A stretch of DNA of 64,000 bases, from NCBI RefSeq assembly GCF_028714655.1, contig NZ_JAQTLY010000004.1:1-64000 (forward strand), in the 5' to 3' direction. The stretch comes from Sulfurimonas sp. (GTDB lineage Bacteria; Campylobacterota; Campylobacteria; Campylobacterales; Sulfurimonadaceae). Position 1 is the first letter of the stretch, and every line of letters starts with the position of its first letter. The position numbers were made by a program, and so were the translations under genes. This document shows, piece after piece, positions 26,902 through 36,280 of the stretch. A model generated the notes under the pieces. It was not told where the DNA came from. It made no database searches and worked only from the letters and a program-made list of their open reading frames with translations.

Positions 26902-28101
26902 CTAAAGTTTTTTCCCCCTATTTTTATACCCTGTATTTATGCGGAGATGAAGCCCTAGATAGTACATATGCGTTATAGCTTTTTTTAACAGATAAGCCGC
27001 ATACCCTTTTACTTTTATAACCCCAAAAAGCTCCCCCACGCAGTATCTTCCGCCGAGTGCTATAAACACGCCAAGAACCGACGCGTCAAACGGTTCTGCC
27101 TCTTTTTTATCTATCCTTTTGCGAATCACTTTTGCTACATACTCGGCACTTCTCTCTGCACTCTGAGCAGTCGGCGGAAGAATATTTCCTTTTATATCCC
27201 TCATCTCTACACAATCGCCTATGGCAAAAACATTCTCCATACCGCCTATATTTAACTCTTTGTTCGGTATGAACTGAGAGATTCTATTTTTCTCAATATT
27301 CAAATCAACATTCAAATCAGACGCTTTGATGCCGCCCGTAAAAATCATAAAATGGTATTTTAGCTTTTGAGAGTTTTTAAAGTAGATATATTCATTATCC
27401 ATTTTGTCTATAAAAGTTTCCGCAAGAATATTTACGCCGAGCGATTCCAGCCTTTTTTGAGTATTATTTATCAAAAATCCGCTCATTCCCGGAAGTATGG
27501 TTTTACTCGCGTCAATGAGATAAATCTTTATATTTTTTGCTCTTTGTCCTATCGTTTTACTGTAAGTATGAATTATATTTGCCATCTCTGCGGCTACTTC
27601 CACACCGCTTAAGCCCGCTCCGCCGATAGCTAGATTTATATCTTCGTTATCATCTTTATTTTGCAGCTTTTTATAAATCAGGTTCTGAAACTCTACTCTA
27701 AAGTTATGCGCTCTATGTAAGTTTTTAACACCGAAACTATGCTCTCTCAAACCCTCGATAAATGAAAAAAAGTTTGTTTTGGCACCCGTTGCAATCACCA
27801 AATAGTCATAAGCAATCGACTTTTTAGAAGTCTGTACAAACTTTGCTTCAAAATCTACATTTTTAGCTTTATCATAAACAAAATGAACATTTTTTCCAAA
27901 GCCGCTGCACCAATCTTCTAAGTCAACTACTACATCATTCATATCAAATCTGCCCGCTATGTAGCCGTATGCTTCTGTTTGAAGATAATGATAAGGATTT
28001 TTATCTATAAGAGTTATCTCTATATCTGCATACTTTGCCAAAAATTCTACGGCACGCAACCCGCCGTATCCTCCGCCTATAATTACTACATTTTTATTCA
28101 A
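26902..28101 (-). CDS. type II NADH dehydrogenase-like flavoprotein
   Basis: The 399-residue pyridine nucleotide-disulfide oxidoreductase has an N-terminal FAD motif NVVIIGGGYGGLRAVEFL, a second nucleotide motif around GGAGLSGVEVAAE, and a FAD-contact FAIGDC. It lacks the redox CxxC of disulfide reductases, as expected for NDH-2 or sulfide:quinone-type enzymes. The C-terminal GYAAYLLKKAITHMYYLG may be an amphipathic membrane anchor. It oxidises NADH to the quinone pool or a related pair. The start is TTG at 28101. Confidence 0.82.
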   Translation of the reverse strand: MNKNVVIIGGGYGGLRAVEFLAKYADIEITLIDKNPYHYLQTEAYGYIAGRFDMNDVVVDLEDWCSGFGKNVHFVYDKAKNVDFEAKFVQTSKKSIAYDYLVIATGAKTNFFSFIEGLREHSFGVKNLHRAHNFRVEFQNLIYKKLQNKDDNEDINLAIGGAGLSGVEVAAEMANIIHTYSKTIGQRAKNIKIYLIDASKTILPGMSGFLINNTQKRLESLGVNILAETFIDKMDNEYIYFKNSQKLKYHFMIFTGGIKASDLNVDLNIEKNRISQFIPNKELNIGGMENVFAIGDCVEMRDIKGNILPPTAQSAERSAEYVAKVIRKRIDKKEAEPFDASVLGVFIALGGRYCVGELFGVIKVKGYAAYLLKKAITHMYYLGLHLRINTGYKNRGKKL

Positions 28102-28157
28102 ACTTTGCCTTTTGCACTATAAATAGTTAAAATTATACAAAAATTATTAGGCATACA

Positions 28158-29069
28158 ATGACAATAGAACAATTAAAAGCTCTGCTTTTAGAAAACTCAA
28201 AAAATTTAACAGACGAATTCAAAAGGCTTTTTCACGGTCGCGGCGGACTTTATGAGGGCTGGAAACATTTGACGGTAGACTCCATAGACGAGATTTTAAG
28301 CGTGGCTTTATATATGCAAGATGAGTCTGAGAGTGAACTAGTCGAGATGTTAAAAGAGTTTGCGGCTAACTCAAGACATAAAACGGTAGTTATTCAAAGA
28401 AGATACATAAAAGGCTCTCCAAGCGAAGTTATAGTCGGGGAACTTGGAGAAAATCTGTTTGCAATCGAAAACGGTATGAAGTTTAAACTAAATCTCCTCT
28501 CAAACCAAAACAGCCTCTATTTTCCCGATATGAAAAACGGCAGAGCGTTTGTGAGAGAAAACTCAAAAAACAGAAGAGTTCTAAACCTCTTCTCCTACAC
28601 ATGCGCTTTTAGCGTTGCGGCAAAACTGGGAGGTGCCTTAAGTGTCTCAAATATCGATATGAGCAAAAGCGCGCTCTCAACCGGAAAAGCAAACCATCAT
28701 CTAAACGGCATTGAGCCAAGAGGTATCAGTTTTTTACCGTACAATATACTTAAATCATTCTCACGCATAAAACAAAACGGACCTTACGACCTAATCATCA
28801 TAGACCCTCCAACCTCGCAAAGAGGAAGCTTTGAAGCTGTAAAGGATTATGAAAAAATCATAAAAAAATTGCCTGAAATAGCATCTGACGAGTGCATAGT
28901 TTTAGCATCCCTAAACTCAACCGAACTAGACTCAAATTTTATAATCAACATAATGACCGAGTTCGCACCGGAGTTTAAATTTGTAAAACGGCTTGAAAAT
29001 TTAAAAGAGTTTGCAAGCACGGATGAAGAGAGAAGTCTGAAAAATTTGGTTTTTGAAAAAGAAAATTAA
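28158..29069 (+). CDS. SAM-dependent rRNA methyltransferase-like protein (RlmI/RlmK type)
   Basis: The 303-residue class I methyltransferase has motif I VLNLFSYTCAFSVAA, an acidic ribose-binding Asp in NIDMSKSALSTGKANH, and DPPTSQRGSF as the catalytic motif IV. These are the hallmarks of the COG1092 family, which makes m5C or m7G in 23S rRNA. The N-terminal PUA-like domain of RlmI is reduced. The exact base modified is not known. It converges with the DJ-1 gene through a short hairpin. Confidence 0.75.
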   Translation: MTIEQLKALLLENSKNLTDEFKRLFHGRGGLYEGWKHLTVDSIDEILSVALYMQDESESELVEMLKEFAANSRHKTVVIQRRYIKGSPSEVIVGELGENLFAIENGMKFKLNLLSNQNSLYFPDMKNGRAFVRENSKNRRVLNLFSYTCAFSVAAKLGGALSVSNIDMSKSALSTGKANHHLNGIEPRGISFLPYNILKSFSRIKQNGPYDLIIIDPPTSQRGSFEAVKDYEKIIKKLPEIASDECIVLASLNSTELDSNFIINIMTEFAPEFKFVKRLENLKEFASTDEERSLKNLVFEKEN

Positions 29070-29075
29070 AAAATA

Positions 29076-29091
29076 TGCAGAAATCTCTGCA
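29076..29091. terminator. hairpin between convergent genes
   Basis: TGCAGA-AATC-TCTGCA forms a 6-bp stem in the 33-base gap between two convergent genes, with A- and T-rich flanks on both sides. It could terminate both transcripts. Confidence 0.5.
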
Positions 29092-29102
29092 CATTTAGTA
29101 TC

Positions 29103-29660
29103 TTACTCGCAAAAATCAGCTAAAAGACTGGCTTTTACGCTGAGATATTTTTCTTTGCCTTTTAGTTTTTTAACTATTTGAAGCGCAAAGCAGATGGCGG
29201 TTGCGGGACCGCGGGATGTCATAATGTTGCCGTCTTCTACAACCATTTTTGTTGCATCAAATCCATCTTCCCTTATCTGCTCTTCAATCGTCGGGTAACA
29301 TGTATAGTTGTGTTTTAGTACGCCTGCACTATGAAGCACAAGGGGTGCCGCGCAAATCGCTCCTATATTTTTGCCCTTTTTATCCATCTCTTTTAGTATA
29401 TTTTGCACCGTTTCATCATCACGAAGTGCTAGCGTTCCACCCCAGCCGCCCGGCAAAACTATCATATCAAGCTTATCTACGACTATATCATTTATCTGCA
29501 TATCGCATAAAACGCTAATGCCGTGCGCCCCTTTTACTGCACTGTTTTCATCCAAAGAAGCAACCAGAACTTCAATATCCCCTCTTCTTAAAACATCTAT
29601 AATATTAATCGCCTCAATCTCTTCAAATCCGTTTGCCAGCGGCACTAAAACTCTGCTCAT
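29103..29660 (-). CDS. DJ-1/PfpI (YajL-type) protein
   Basis: The 185-residue protein has the nucleophilic elbow GAICAAPLVL with its reactive Cys at about 99, an upstream acidic residue, and the YajL-like start LVPLANGFEEIEAINIIDVLRR. Members protect against oxidative or carbonyl stress, as chaperones or glyoxal-handling enzymes; which activity applies is debated. GAGGAGATACG precedes the ATG. Confidence 0.85.
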   Translation of the reverse strand: MSRVLVPLANGFEEIEAINIIDVLRRGDIEVLVASLDENSAVKGAHGISVLCDMQINDIVVDKLDMIVLPGGWGGTLALRDDETVQNILKEMDKKGKNIGAICAAPLVLHSAGVLKHNYTCYPTIEEQIREDGFDATKMVVEDGNIMTSRGPATAICFALQIVKKLKGKEKYLSVKASLLADFCE

Positions 29661-29789
29661 TCGTATCTCCTCATATATCTTCTTAATTCTATACTTTTTT
29701 GACTATTTTTTCAAGCAGAATTACTATCAACTCCCCTTTACTTTTTTTTTAGTATAATCACAAAATTTCAAGCTAAAGAGACGACTATA

Positions 29790-30848
29790 ATGATAAATTA
29801 TCAAACCCTAAAACCTTGGCTGTACAAACTAGACCCTGAAGTTGCTCACAATGTTGCGGAGACGGCGCTTAGAGTGCCTAATATCTGCCCGATATTTTTC
29901 AACCCGTTTTTAAAGTCGCACTTTGTAACAAACGACATTTTAAAGCAGGAGCTTTTCGGTCGTACTTTTTTAAACCCGATAGGACTTGGTGCAGGATTTG
30001 ATAAAAATGCAACGATGATTCGCGGGATTCAGATTTTGGGATTTGGTTTTACGGAGATTGGAACCGTCACTCCAAGAGCGCAAGCCGGCAATCCAAAACC
30101 TAGAATGTTTAGACATATAGAAGAAGAGAGTATCCAAAATGCCATGGGTTTTAACAATGACGGACTGCTGAGCGTTCAAAAAAGATTAAAAGAGAGATTT
30201 CCATTTACTACTCCAATCGGTATAAATATCGGTAAAAATAAAACTACATCTGATGCCGAAGCGATAAACGACTACACGACTCTCATAAAAGCGTTGCATG
30301 AGTTGGGTGATTATTTGGTAATCAACATCTCCTCTCCAAATACTCCCGGTCTGAGAGATTTGCAAAATGAGGAGTTTATAACAAGACTTTTTAGCGAAGC
30401 TAAAGAGATAACAAACAAGCCTATTTTACTTAAAATTGCACCCGATATGAGCAAAGAAGATGCGGTCGCACTTACTACTTTGGCAGTTGAAAAGGGAGCG
30501 GACGGCATCATCGCTACAAACACCACGATTGACTACTCGCTTGTTAAAAATCCTCAAAGCGTCGGCGGACTTAGCGGAGCCGTTTTAAAAGAGAAAAGTT
30601 TTGAGATATTTGAAGCAATTGCAAAAGAGCTTTACGGAAAAACTACACTTATCTCAGTCGGCGGTATAGACTCTGCAAAAGAGGCTTACAGACGCATAAA
30701 AGCAGGGGCTTCGCTTGTAGAGATTTACAGCGGACTGATATTTCATGGCTTTGATATGATAAAAGATATAAATACAGAACTTACAGAACTTATAAAAGCC
30801 GACGGATACGCAAATATCACAGAAGCAATAGGAAGCGATAGAAAGTGA
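29790..30848 (+). CDS. pyrD: dihydroorotate dehydrogenase, class 2
   Basis: The 352-residue protein is a quinone-dependent enzyme of pyrimidine synthesis. It has an N-terminal membrane-associating helix (YQTLKPWLYKLDPEVAHNVA), the FMN barrel motif NPIGLGAGFDKNA, the catalytic Ser region INISSPNTPGLRDLQ and C-terminal SVGGIDSAKEAYRRIKAGASLVEIYSG. It oxidises dihydroorotate and reduces quinone at the inner membrane. The stop overlaps the GTG start of the M16 peptidase gene by four bases, the same pairing known in Helicobacter and Campylobacter. Confidence 0.95.
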   Translation: MINYQTLKPWLYKLDPEVAHNVAETALRVPNICPIFFNPFLKSHFVTNDILKQELFGRTFLNPIGLGAGFDKNATMIRGIQILGFGFTEIGTVTPRAQAGNPKPRMFRHIEEESIQNAMGFNNDGLLSVQKRLKERFPFTTPIGINIGKNKTTSDAEAINDYTTLIKALHELGDYLVINISSPNTPGLRDLQNEEFITRLFSEAKEITNKPILLKIAPDMSKEDAVALTTLAVEKGADGIIATNTTIDYSLVKNPQSVGGLSGAVLKEKSFEIFEAIAKELYGKTTLISVGGIDSAKEAYRRIKAGASLVEIYSGLIFHGFDMIKDINTELTELIKADGYANITEAIGSDRK

Positions 30849-32143
30849 AAATTTTCTTAGCTCTTACACTAATCTTAGGAACCTTAATGGCATCGTCACT
30901 ACCGAAGTATGAAACAAAAACTCTAGAAAATGGACTGCAAATTGTCGTAATTCCTCTAAAAAACAACACAAATGTTATAAGTACCGATATATTTTACAAA
31001 GTCGGAAGCAGAAATGAAGTTATGGGCAAAACCGGAATCGCTCATATGCTGGAGCATATGAACTTCAAATCTACAAAGAACCTAAATGCAGGCGAATTTG
31101 ACAAAGAGGTAAAGAGTATCGGCGGAGTAAATAACGCTTCAACCAGTTTTGACTACACGCACTACTATATCAAATCAAGCACGCAAAATCTCGGCAAATC
31201 ACTGGAACTCTACGCCGAACTTATGCAAAATCTAAATCTAAAAGATAAAGAGTTCCAACCTGAGAGAGATGTCGTAGCCGAAGAGAGAAGATGGAGAACG
31301 GAAAACTCTCCGCTTGGATATCTCTACTTTGCGATGTTTAACAACGCTTATGTATATCATCCTTATCACTGGACACCGATAGGGTTTATGAACGACATAC
31401 AAACTTGGACGATAGAAGATATAAAAAAATTTCATAAAACATACTACCAGCCAAACAATGCCATCTTGATGGTTACCGGCGATGTAGATCCTAATGAAGT
31501 TTTTAAAAAAGCCGCAAAAGAGTTTGGACACATTAAAAACGGGACTAAAATTCCTGAGCTTAAGTTTGTAGAACCTGAACAAAACGGCGCAAAAAGAGTT
31601 ATGATTAATAAAGAGAGCGAAGTTGAAATGATTGCTATTACTTTTCATATTCCAAATTTTAAACATGAAGACCAAGTAACTCTTAGTGCCATATCGCAGA
31701 TTCTATTTTCCGGAAAAAGTTCAAGACTCTATAAAGAGTTAATGGACAAAAAGCATCTTGTGAACAATGTTTATGCTTACAATATGGAAAATATCGACCC
31801 GAGCCTTTTTATATTTTTGGCATCATGTAACCCTAATGTAAAAGCAGAAGATGTAGAAGCAGAGCTTATAAAACAGATCGAAATTATTAAAAATGAAAAA
31901 GTTACAAAAGAGGAGATTGAAAAAGTTAAAATCAACACCAAATCGGACTTTATCTACTCACTGGAAAGTTCGACTTCAGTTGCAGAACTTTTTGGAAGTT
32001 ACCTAGTTCGCGGAGATTTAACACCGCTTTTAACTCATGAAGAGAGCATAGAAAAAATCACGCAAGAAAAAGTTCAAGAAGTTGCAAAAAAATACTTCAA
32101 CTTTGACAAATCAACAACACTCATCTTGAAAAAAGGTAAATAA
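30845..32143 (+). CDS. M16 zinc metallopeptidase
   Basis: The 432-residue peptidase has a short signal peptide (KIFLALTLILGTLMASS) for the periplasm and the inverted zinc motif HMLEH in GIAHMLEHMNFKST (about residue 71), with the third ligand Glu in the RDVVAEERRWR segment. The C-terminal inactive repeat domain is present. It should degrade short peptides. It starts with GTG coupled to pyrD and ends at a rho-independent terminator. Confidence 0.9.
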   Translation: MKIFLALTLILGTLMASSLPKYETKTLENGLQIVVIPLKNNTNVISTDIFYKVGSRNEVMGKTGIAHMLEHMNFKSTKNLNAGEFDKEVKSIGGVNNASTSFDYTHYYIKSSTQNLGKSLELYAELMQNLNLKDKEFQPERDVVAEERRWRTENSPLGYLYFAMFNNAYVYHPYHWTPIGFMNDIQTWTIEDIKKFHKTYYQPNNAILMVTGDVDPNEVFKKAAKEFGHIKNGTKIPELKFVEPEQNGAKRVMINKESEVEMIAITFHIPNFKHEDQVTLSAISQILFSGKSSRLYKELMDKKHLVNNVYAYNMENIDPSLFIFLASCNPNVKAEDVEAELIKQIEIIKNEKVTKEEIEKVKINTKSDFIYSLESSTSVAELFGSYLVRGDLTPLLTHEESIEKITQEKVQEVAKKYFNFDKSTTLILKKGK

Positions 32144-32158
32144 CTTTACCTTTTTTTT
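32129..32158 (+). terminator. rho-independent terminator after the M16 peptidase
   Basis: AAAAAGGTAAA, loop TAAC, TTTACCTTTTTT: the stem overlaps the last codons and stop of the peptidase gene and runs into eight T's. Confidence 0.8.
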
Positions 32159-32161
32159 CTT

Positions 32162-32306
32162 TAATAGACTTCTTGCAAAACTAGACCCTGAATCAAGTTC
32201 AGGGTGACGGAAACTCAGAAGTCTCGTCATTCCAAACTTGTACCGCAAGGGTATTTCCTTTGGTCATTTGGAATCTAATTTTGAGGTTTTGCAAAAGAAG
32301 TCTAAT
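32162..32306 (+). repeat. dispersed palindromic repeat, copy 2
   Basis: Terminal inverted repeats (TTAATAGACTTCTTGCAAAA and, at the right end, TTTTGCAAAAGAAGTCTAA) enclose CCTGAATCAAGTTCAGG, a CATTCCAAACTTG module, a CGCAAGGGTATTTCC insertion and GGAATCTAATTTTGAGG. It is the clearest copy with near-perfect ends. Confidence 0.85.
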
Positions 32307-32424
32307 TTATTTAAGGTTAATAGATGTAAAATCTTCTACTAACAAATGGTTAGCCGTGTTTAAAAGCGAGTTGCCATAACGACTATAGCAACTTGAACAA
32401 TCAATATTAGATGAGGAGTTTACG

Positions 32425-32796
32425 ATGAAAAAATATCCGTTAGCAGTGTCTGTTTTATCTACTGTCTTATTTTTCTCCACAGGATTATTGTCGGCAGCAG
32501 ATCAAAATCAATCTCAAAAAACCACACAAGAGCAAGAGCAGATATACGGCAGCCAGATTATGACGCAACAAGAGCGTATAGAACACCTTGATAAAATACG
32601 CGCCGCTAAAACTGCCGAGGAGCGAGAGCAAATCCGCAAGGAACATCACGCGCTTATGAAAGAACGGGCAAAGGCAAAGGGCATTACACTGCCCGATGAG
32701 CCGCCGGCAAGAGGCATGGGCGGCGGAATGGGACCGGGCGGCGGAATGATGGGACCGGGCGGAGGTATGGGACCGGGCGGAGGTCGCGGTCGCTAA
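32425..32796 (+). CDS. periplasmic glycine-rich small protein
   Basis: The 123-residue product has a signal peptide ending near LLSAADQ, a charged helical middle (YGSQIMTQQERIEHLDKIRAAKTAEEREQIRKEHH) and a tail of repeated GGGMGPGG units. Its base composition is more GC-rich than that of its neighbours. Similar proteins are known to me mainly from other proteobacteria, so transfer is possible. The function is unknown; the helical part recalls Spy/CpxP-like stress proteins. A clear GAGGAG ribosome site is present. It stands alone between a repeat and dapA. Confidence 0.75.
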   Translation: MKKYPLAVSVLSTVLFFSTGLLSAADQNQSQKTTQEQEQIYGSQIMTQQERIEHLDKIRAAKTAEEREQIRKEHHALMKERAKAKGITLPDEPPARGMGGGMGPGGGMMGPGGGMGPGGGRGR

Positions 32797-32941
32797 TCCA
32801 AATAACACCCCGCATAAGCTCACTTCTATCTTTTTTAAGAAAGGGTGAGCATCTCAATATTTCTATCAAACACAATACCAAATCTCTCCCTTTTAATACT
32901 TTTTTGCTATAATCGCATATTAATTTAACAAGGCTATATAG

Positions 32942-33835
32942 ATGAATATCGTAACCGGTTCGACAACCGCACTCATTACCCCGTTTAAAAACGGAAAATT
33001 GGATGAAGAGAGTTATGCTAAACTTATAAAAAGACAAATAAATAACGGTATCAATGCCGTATGTCCTGTCGGAACGACGGGAGAGAGTGCTATGCTTACT
33101 TATGATGAAGATAGAAGATGTATAGAGATAGCAGTAGAAGTGTGTCGCGGCACAAATACTAAAGTTTTAGCAGGTGCGGGAAGCAACTCGACTGCAGAGG
33201 CGATAGAAGCTGCAAAAACTGCACAAAAATGCGGAGTAGACGCAATATTTTCGGTTGCTCCATACTATGTAAAACCGTCTCAAGAGGGACTTTACCAACA
33301 CTACAAAGCAATAGCCGAATCTGTTCCCCAAATGCCATTTATGCTTTACAATGTTCCGGGACGCACAGTTGTAGACATTAGTGCCGATACCGTTATCAGA
33401 CTATTTGACGATGTAAAAAACATATATGGCATCAAAGAGGCAACGGGAAGTCTTGAAAGAACTATCGAGCTGCTCTCCCGCAGACCTGAACTTAAAGTAT
33501 TTTCGGGTGATGACGCAATCGACTACCCTATTCTTGCAAACGGCGGTGCAGGCATAACATCCGTTACATCAAACCTTCTTCCCGACCTTAAAAGCGCTCT
33601 TGTAGACAAAGCACTAAGCGGTGATTTTGCAGGTGCAAAGGCACTAAATGATATGCTCTTTCCAATCAATAAAGCTCTATTTTTAGAGTCAAATCCTATT
33701 ATGATAAAAGCTGCAATGTATGTAGCGGGGTTAATCGATACGCTGGAGTACAGACTTCCTCTTGTTGCTCCGAGTGTAGAAAATATGAAAAAACTAGAAT
33801 CTATTATGAAAAACTACGAGATTAAAGGATTATAA
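32942..33835 (+). CDS. dapA: 4-hydroxy-tetrahydrodipicolinate synthase
   Basis: The 297-residue TIM barrel has GTTGES (substrate/pyruvate loop), the catalytic Tyr in YNVPGRT and the Schiff-base Lys in GIKEATGS (about residue 164). It condenses pyruvate with aspartate semialdehyde, the first committed step to lysine and meso-diaminopimelate for the cell wall. TATAATC lies about 30 bases before the ATG, so it has its own promoter. The next gene follows with no gap. Confidence 0.95.
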   Translation: MNIVTGSTTALITPFKNGKLDEESYAKLIKRQINNGINAVCPVGTTGESAMLTYDEDRRCIEIAVEVCRGTNTKVLAGAGSNSTAEAIEAAKTAQKCGVDAIFSVAPYYVKPSQEGLYQHYKAIAESVPQMPFMLYNVPGRTVVDISADTVIRLFDDVKNIYGIKEATGSLERTIELLSRRPELKVFSGDDAIDYPILANGGAGITSVTSNLLPDLKSALVDKALSGDFAGAKALNDMLFPINKALFLESNPIMIKAAMYVAGLIDTLEYRLPLVAPSVENMKKLESIMKNYEIKGL

Positions 33836-34603
33836 ATGACCGGTAAAACTCTATTTGTCAGCGGCGGAACTCGCGGAATCGGCAAGGCTATCGTTTATGC
33901 TTTTGCGCAAAAAGGGTGCAATATTGCGTTTACTTACGCAACAAATGCGGATACGGCAAACGAAATCATTGCCGATGTGGAAGCAAAATACGGTGTAAAA
34001 GCTCGCGCTTACGCTCTTAATATCTTAGAACCCGAAACATATAAAGATGTATTTGCAGAGTTTGACAAAGATTTTGATAGACTGGACTTTTTTATATCAA
34101 ATGCAATTATCTCCGGTCGTGCCGTTGTCGGCGGATTTGGTCCGTTTATGAGACTTAAGCCAAAAGGTCTAAACAATATCTATACTGCAACAGTAGATGC
34201 ATTTGTGGTAGGTGCGCAAGAGTCGGCTAAAAGAATGGAAAAAACCGGCGGCGGAAGCATAATAAGCATGAGTTCAACCGGCAATCTTGTTTATACTCCA
34301 AACTATGCGGGTCACGGAACAAACAAAGCTGCTGTTGAAGCAATGGTTCGTTACGCTGCTGCCGAGCTTGGCGAGAAAAACATAAGAGTAAATGCCGTAA
34401 GCGGCGGACCGATTGACACGGACGCACTAAGAGCATTTCCAAACTATGAAGAGGTAAAAAGCGAAGTCGTAAAACGCTCTCCGCTCTCTCGCATGGGAGA
34501 AGCCGAAGATATAACGGGTGCGTGTCTTTTCCTGTGCGGAAATGAATCTTCATGGCTGACGGGACAAACTATAGTAGTTGACGGCGGAACGACATTTCAA
34601 TAA
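33836..34603 (+). CDS. fabL: enoyl-ACP reductase III (FabL-type SDR)
   Basis: The 255-residue short-chain dehydrogenase fold has the NADPH motif SGGTRGIGKA and, in place of the classical YxxxK, a tyrosine seven residues before the lysine (Y-AGHGTN-K). That Y-x6-K spacing and the stretch SGGPIDTDALRAFPN are typical of Bacillus FabL. It should reduce enoyl-ACP in the last step of fatty-acid elongation. In Helicobacter and Campylobacter the same slot after dapA holds a related gene often annotated as an oxidoreductase. It starts directly after the dapA stop. Confidence 0.82.
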   Translation: MTGKTLFVSGGTRGIGKAIVYAFAQKGCNIAFTYATNADTANEIIADVEAKYGVKARAYALNILEPETYKDVFAEFDKDFDRLDFFISNAIISGRAVVGGFGPFMRLKPKGLNNIYTATVDAFVVGAQESAKRMEKTGGGSIISMSSTGNLVYTPNYAGHGTNKAAVEAMVRYAAAELGEKNIRVNAVSGGPIDTDALRAFPNYEEVKSEVVKRSPLSRMGEAEDITGACLFLCGNESSWLTGQTIVVDGGTTFQ

Positions 34604-34682
34604 ATTAACTTTTGGTTACATATAGGGTTGTATAATTGTTGCTTATACAAATAAGATTTCAAACAGACAAAAGGAAACCGAA

Positions 34683-35216
34683 ATGAAACCAATCGCCACT
34701 ATAGCAACAATCATAACTTCAACTCTTTTGCTAAGCACTTTAGCTATTGCAAAACCGAATCTTCCTCCTCCTGTTGAAGATTTTGTCAAGATGGAAAAAA
34801 TGGCAGGTCCGGCAGGAGCATTTACGACAAAAGAGAATTTTCCCAAAGACTATTTTTTAATACCAAAAAACCTGCCATACCTTGTAGGAATGACACTTTA
34901 TGACCCGTCAAGCTCAAATCTGGGATTGTCGAAAGAGCAGATAGAAGCAATACTGAAAATCAAAAAAGAGTTAATGGCAAGTGCGGCAGAAAAAGCTCTT
35001 ATAGTTAAAAAACTCGAACTAGAAGTCGTTGAGAGAATCTCTTTTAAACATGACGGTGCCAAAGCTAAAGATCTTTATCCAAAAATCGATGAGATTGCAA
35101 AACTAAAAGCAGAACTTACTAAAATACATTTGGATTGTATAGAGAAAGTAAAAGCGGTTCTAACACCGAAGCAGTTTGAAGAGATGCTTGATTACGGTAT
35201 CGTAAATATGTTTTAA
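34683..35216 (+). CDS. periplasmic Spy/CpxP-like helical protein
   Basis: The 177-residue product has a signal peptide (about 1-23, cleavage near AIAKP). Its mature helical part contains LGLSKEQIEAILKIKKE and LTPKQFEEML, which recall the LTxxQ repeats of Spy/CpxP chaperones and heavy-metal-sensor proteins. A long coiled region rich in Lys and Glu lies between them. A role in envelope stress or metal sensing is inferred. It is monocistronic, ending at a GGCATTAATGCC palindrome shared with the convergent gene. Confidence 0.7.
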   Translation: MKPIATIATIITSTLLLSTLAIAKPNLPPPVEDFVKMEKMAGPAGAFTTKENFPKDYFLIPKNLPYLVGMTLYDPSSSNLGLSKEQIEAILKIKKELMASAAEKALIVKKLELEVVERISFKHDGAKAKDLYPKIDEIAKLKAELTKIHLDCIEKVKAVLTPKQFEEMLDYGIVNMF

Positions 35217-35232
35217 ATATAAAGGTATGGCA

Positions 35233-36258
35233 TTAATGCCACACCCCTTCAAGTTTGTAGCCGCAGTACGGGCATATGCCGTTTTCATCTAGCTCATTTG
35301 TTACATACTGTCCTATGTTTCCGCTTCTGTCAATCACTCTTTTTTTACAGTTCGGGCAGTATGTAGATTCATAATCTTCATTGTCTACATTTCCGATATA
35401 GACATATTTGAGTCCCTCTTCTACTCCTATCTTATAGGCTCTAAGAAGTGTTGATTCGGGAGTGCGGGGAACATCAAGCATCTTGTACATCGGATGAAAA
35501 GCCGATAGGTGCCAAGGCATAGATGTATCAACAGAGGCTATAAATTTTGCAATCCCTCTAATATCTTCGTCGGAATCATTTTTACCAGGAATCAAGAGAG
35601 TCGTTATCTCTACCCAAATCCCTCTCTCATGAGCATATTTCACGGCTTCTAGTACCGGTTTTAGTCTGGCGCCGCAAATCTCTTTGTAAAACTCATCCGT
35701 AAAACCTTTGATGTCTATATTCATTCCGTCTATGTAGGGTGCAAGCAAATCTATCGCTTTTCGTGTTTCATAACCGCTTGTGACATAGATATTTTTCAGC
35801 CCTTTTTCATGCGCTATTTTTGCCGTGTCGTAGGTGTACTCAAAAAAAACTATCGGCTCATTGTATGTGTATGCAATGGAGCTGCATCCGTTTTCAATGG
35901 CAAGTTCAACGATTTTCTCAGGCGAAAGTTCACGCCCTACGATTCTATGGGCATGCTCTTTTGGATATTGCGATATGTCAAAGTTTTGACAAAACTTGCA
36001 AGAGAAGTTACACCCGACTGTTCCAAAAGAAAAAGCGCTGCTTGCAGGCAGAAAATTAAACATAGGTTTTTTCTCTACCGGATCAATATTTACGGCGGCG
36101 GCAAGTCCGTACACAAGCAGTTTTAGCTCACCGCCCTCAACTCTTCTTACACCGCATATACCGTACTCGCCCTCTTCAAGCTTGCAGGCATGCGCACACG
36201 CCTCGCATAAAATCTTACCGCTTGAGAGTTTTTTACTCAACCATGCACTATGTGACAT
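35233..36258 (-). CDS. amrS: AmmeMemoRadiSam-type radical SAM enzyme
   Basis: The 341-residue radical SAM enzyme has N-terminal Cys pairs (CEACAHACKL...YGICGVR), the cluster motif CNFSCKFC (about residues 80-87) and a C-terminal zinc-ribbon-like CPNC...CPYC. It matches AmrS of the AmmeMemoRadiSam group, whose reaction is unsettled; the AmrA/AmrB partners are not in this window. I start it at MSHSAWL (36258), with AAAGGAAAT upstream. The 44 extra upstream codons are translated from a dispersed repeat and are not protein. Confidence 0.85.
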   Translation of the reverse strand: MSHSAWLSKKLSSGKILCEACAHACKLEEGEYGICGVRRVEGGELKLLVYGLAAAVNIDPVEKKPMFNFLPASSAFSFGTVGCNFSCKFCQNFDISQYPKEHAHRIVGRELSPEKIVELAIENGCSSIAYTYNEPIVFFEYTYDTAKIAHEKGLKNIYVTSGYETRKAIDLLAPYIDGMNIDIKGFTDEFYKEICGARLKPVLEAVKYAHERGIWVEITTLLIPGKNDSDEDIRGIAKFIASVDTSMPWHLSAFHPMYKMLDVPRTPESTLLRAYKIGVEEGLKYVYIGNVDNEDYESTYCPNCKKRVIDRSGNIGQYVTNELDENGICPYCGYKLEGVWH

Positions 36259-36280
36259 CGTAATTTCCTTTAATAGATTA

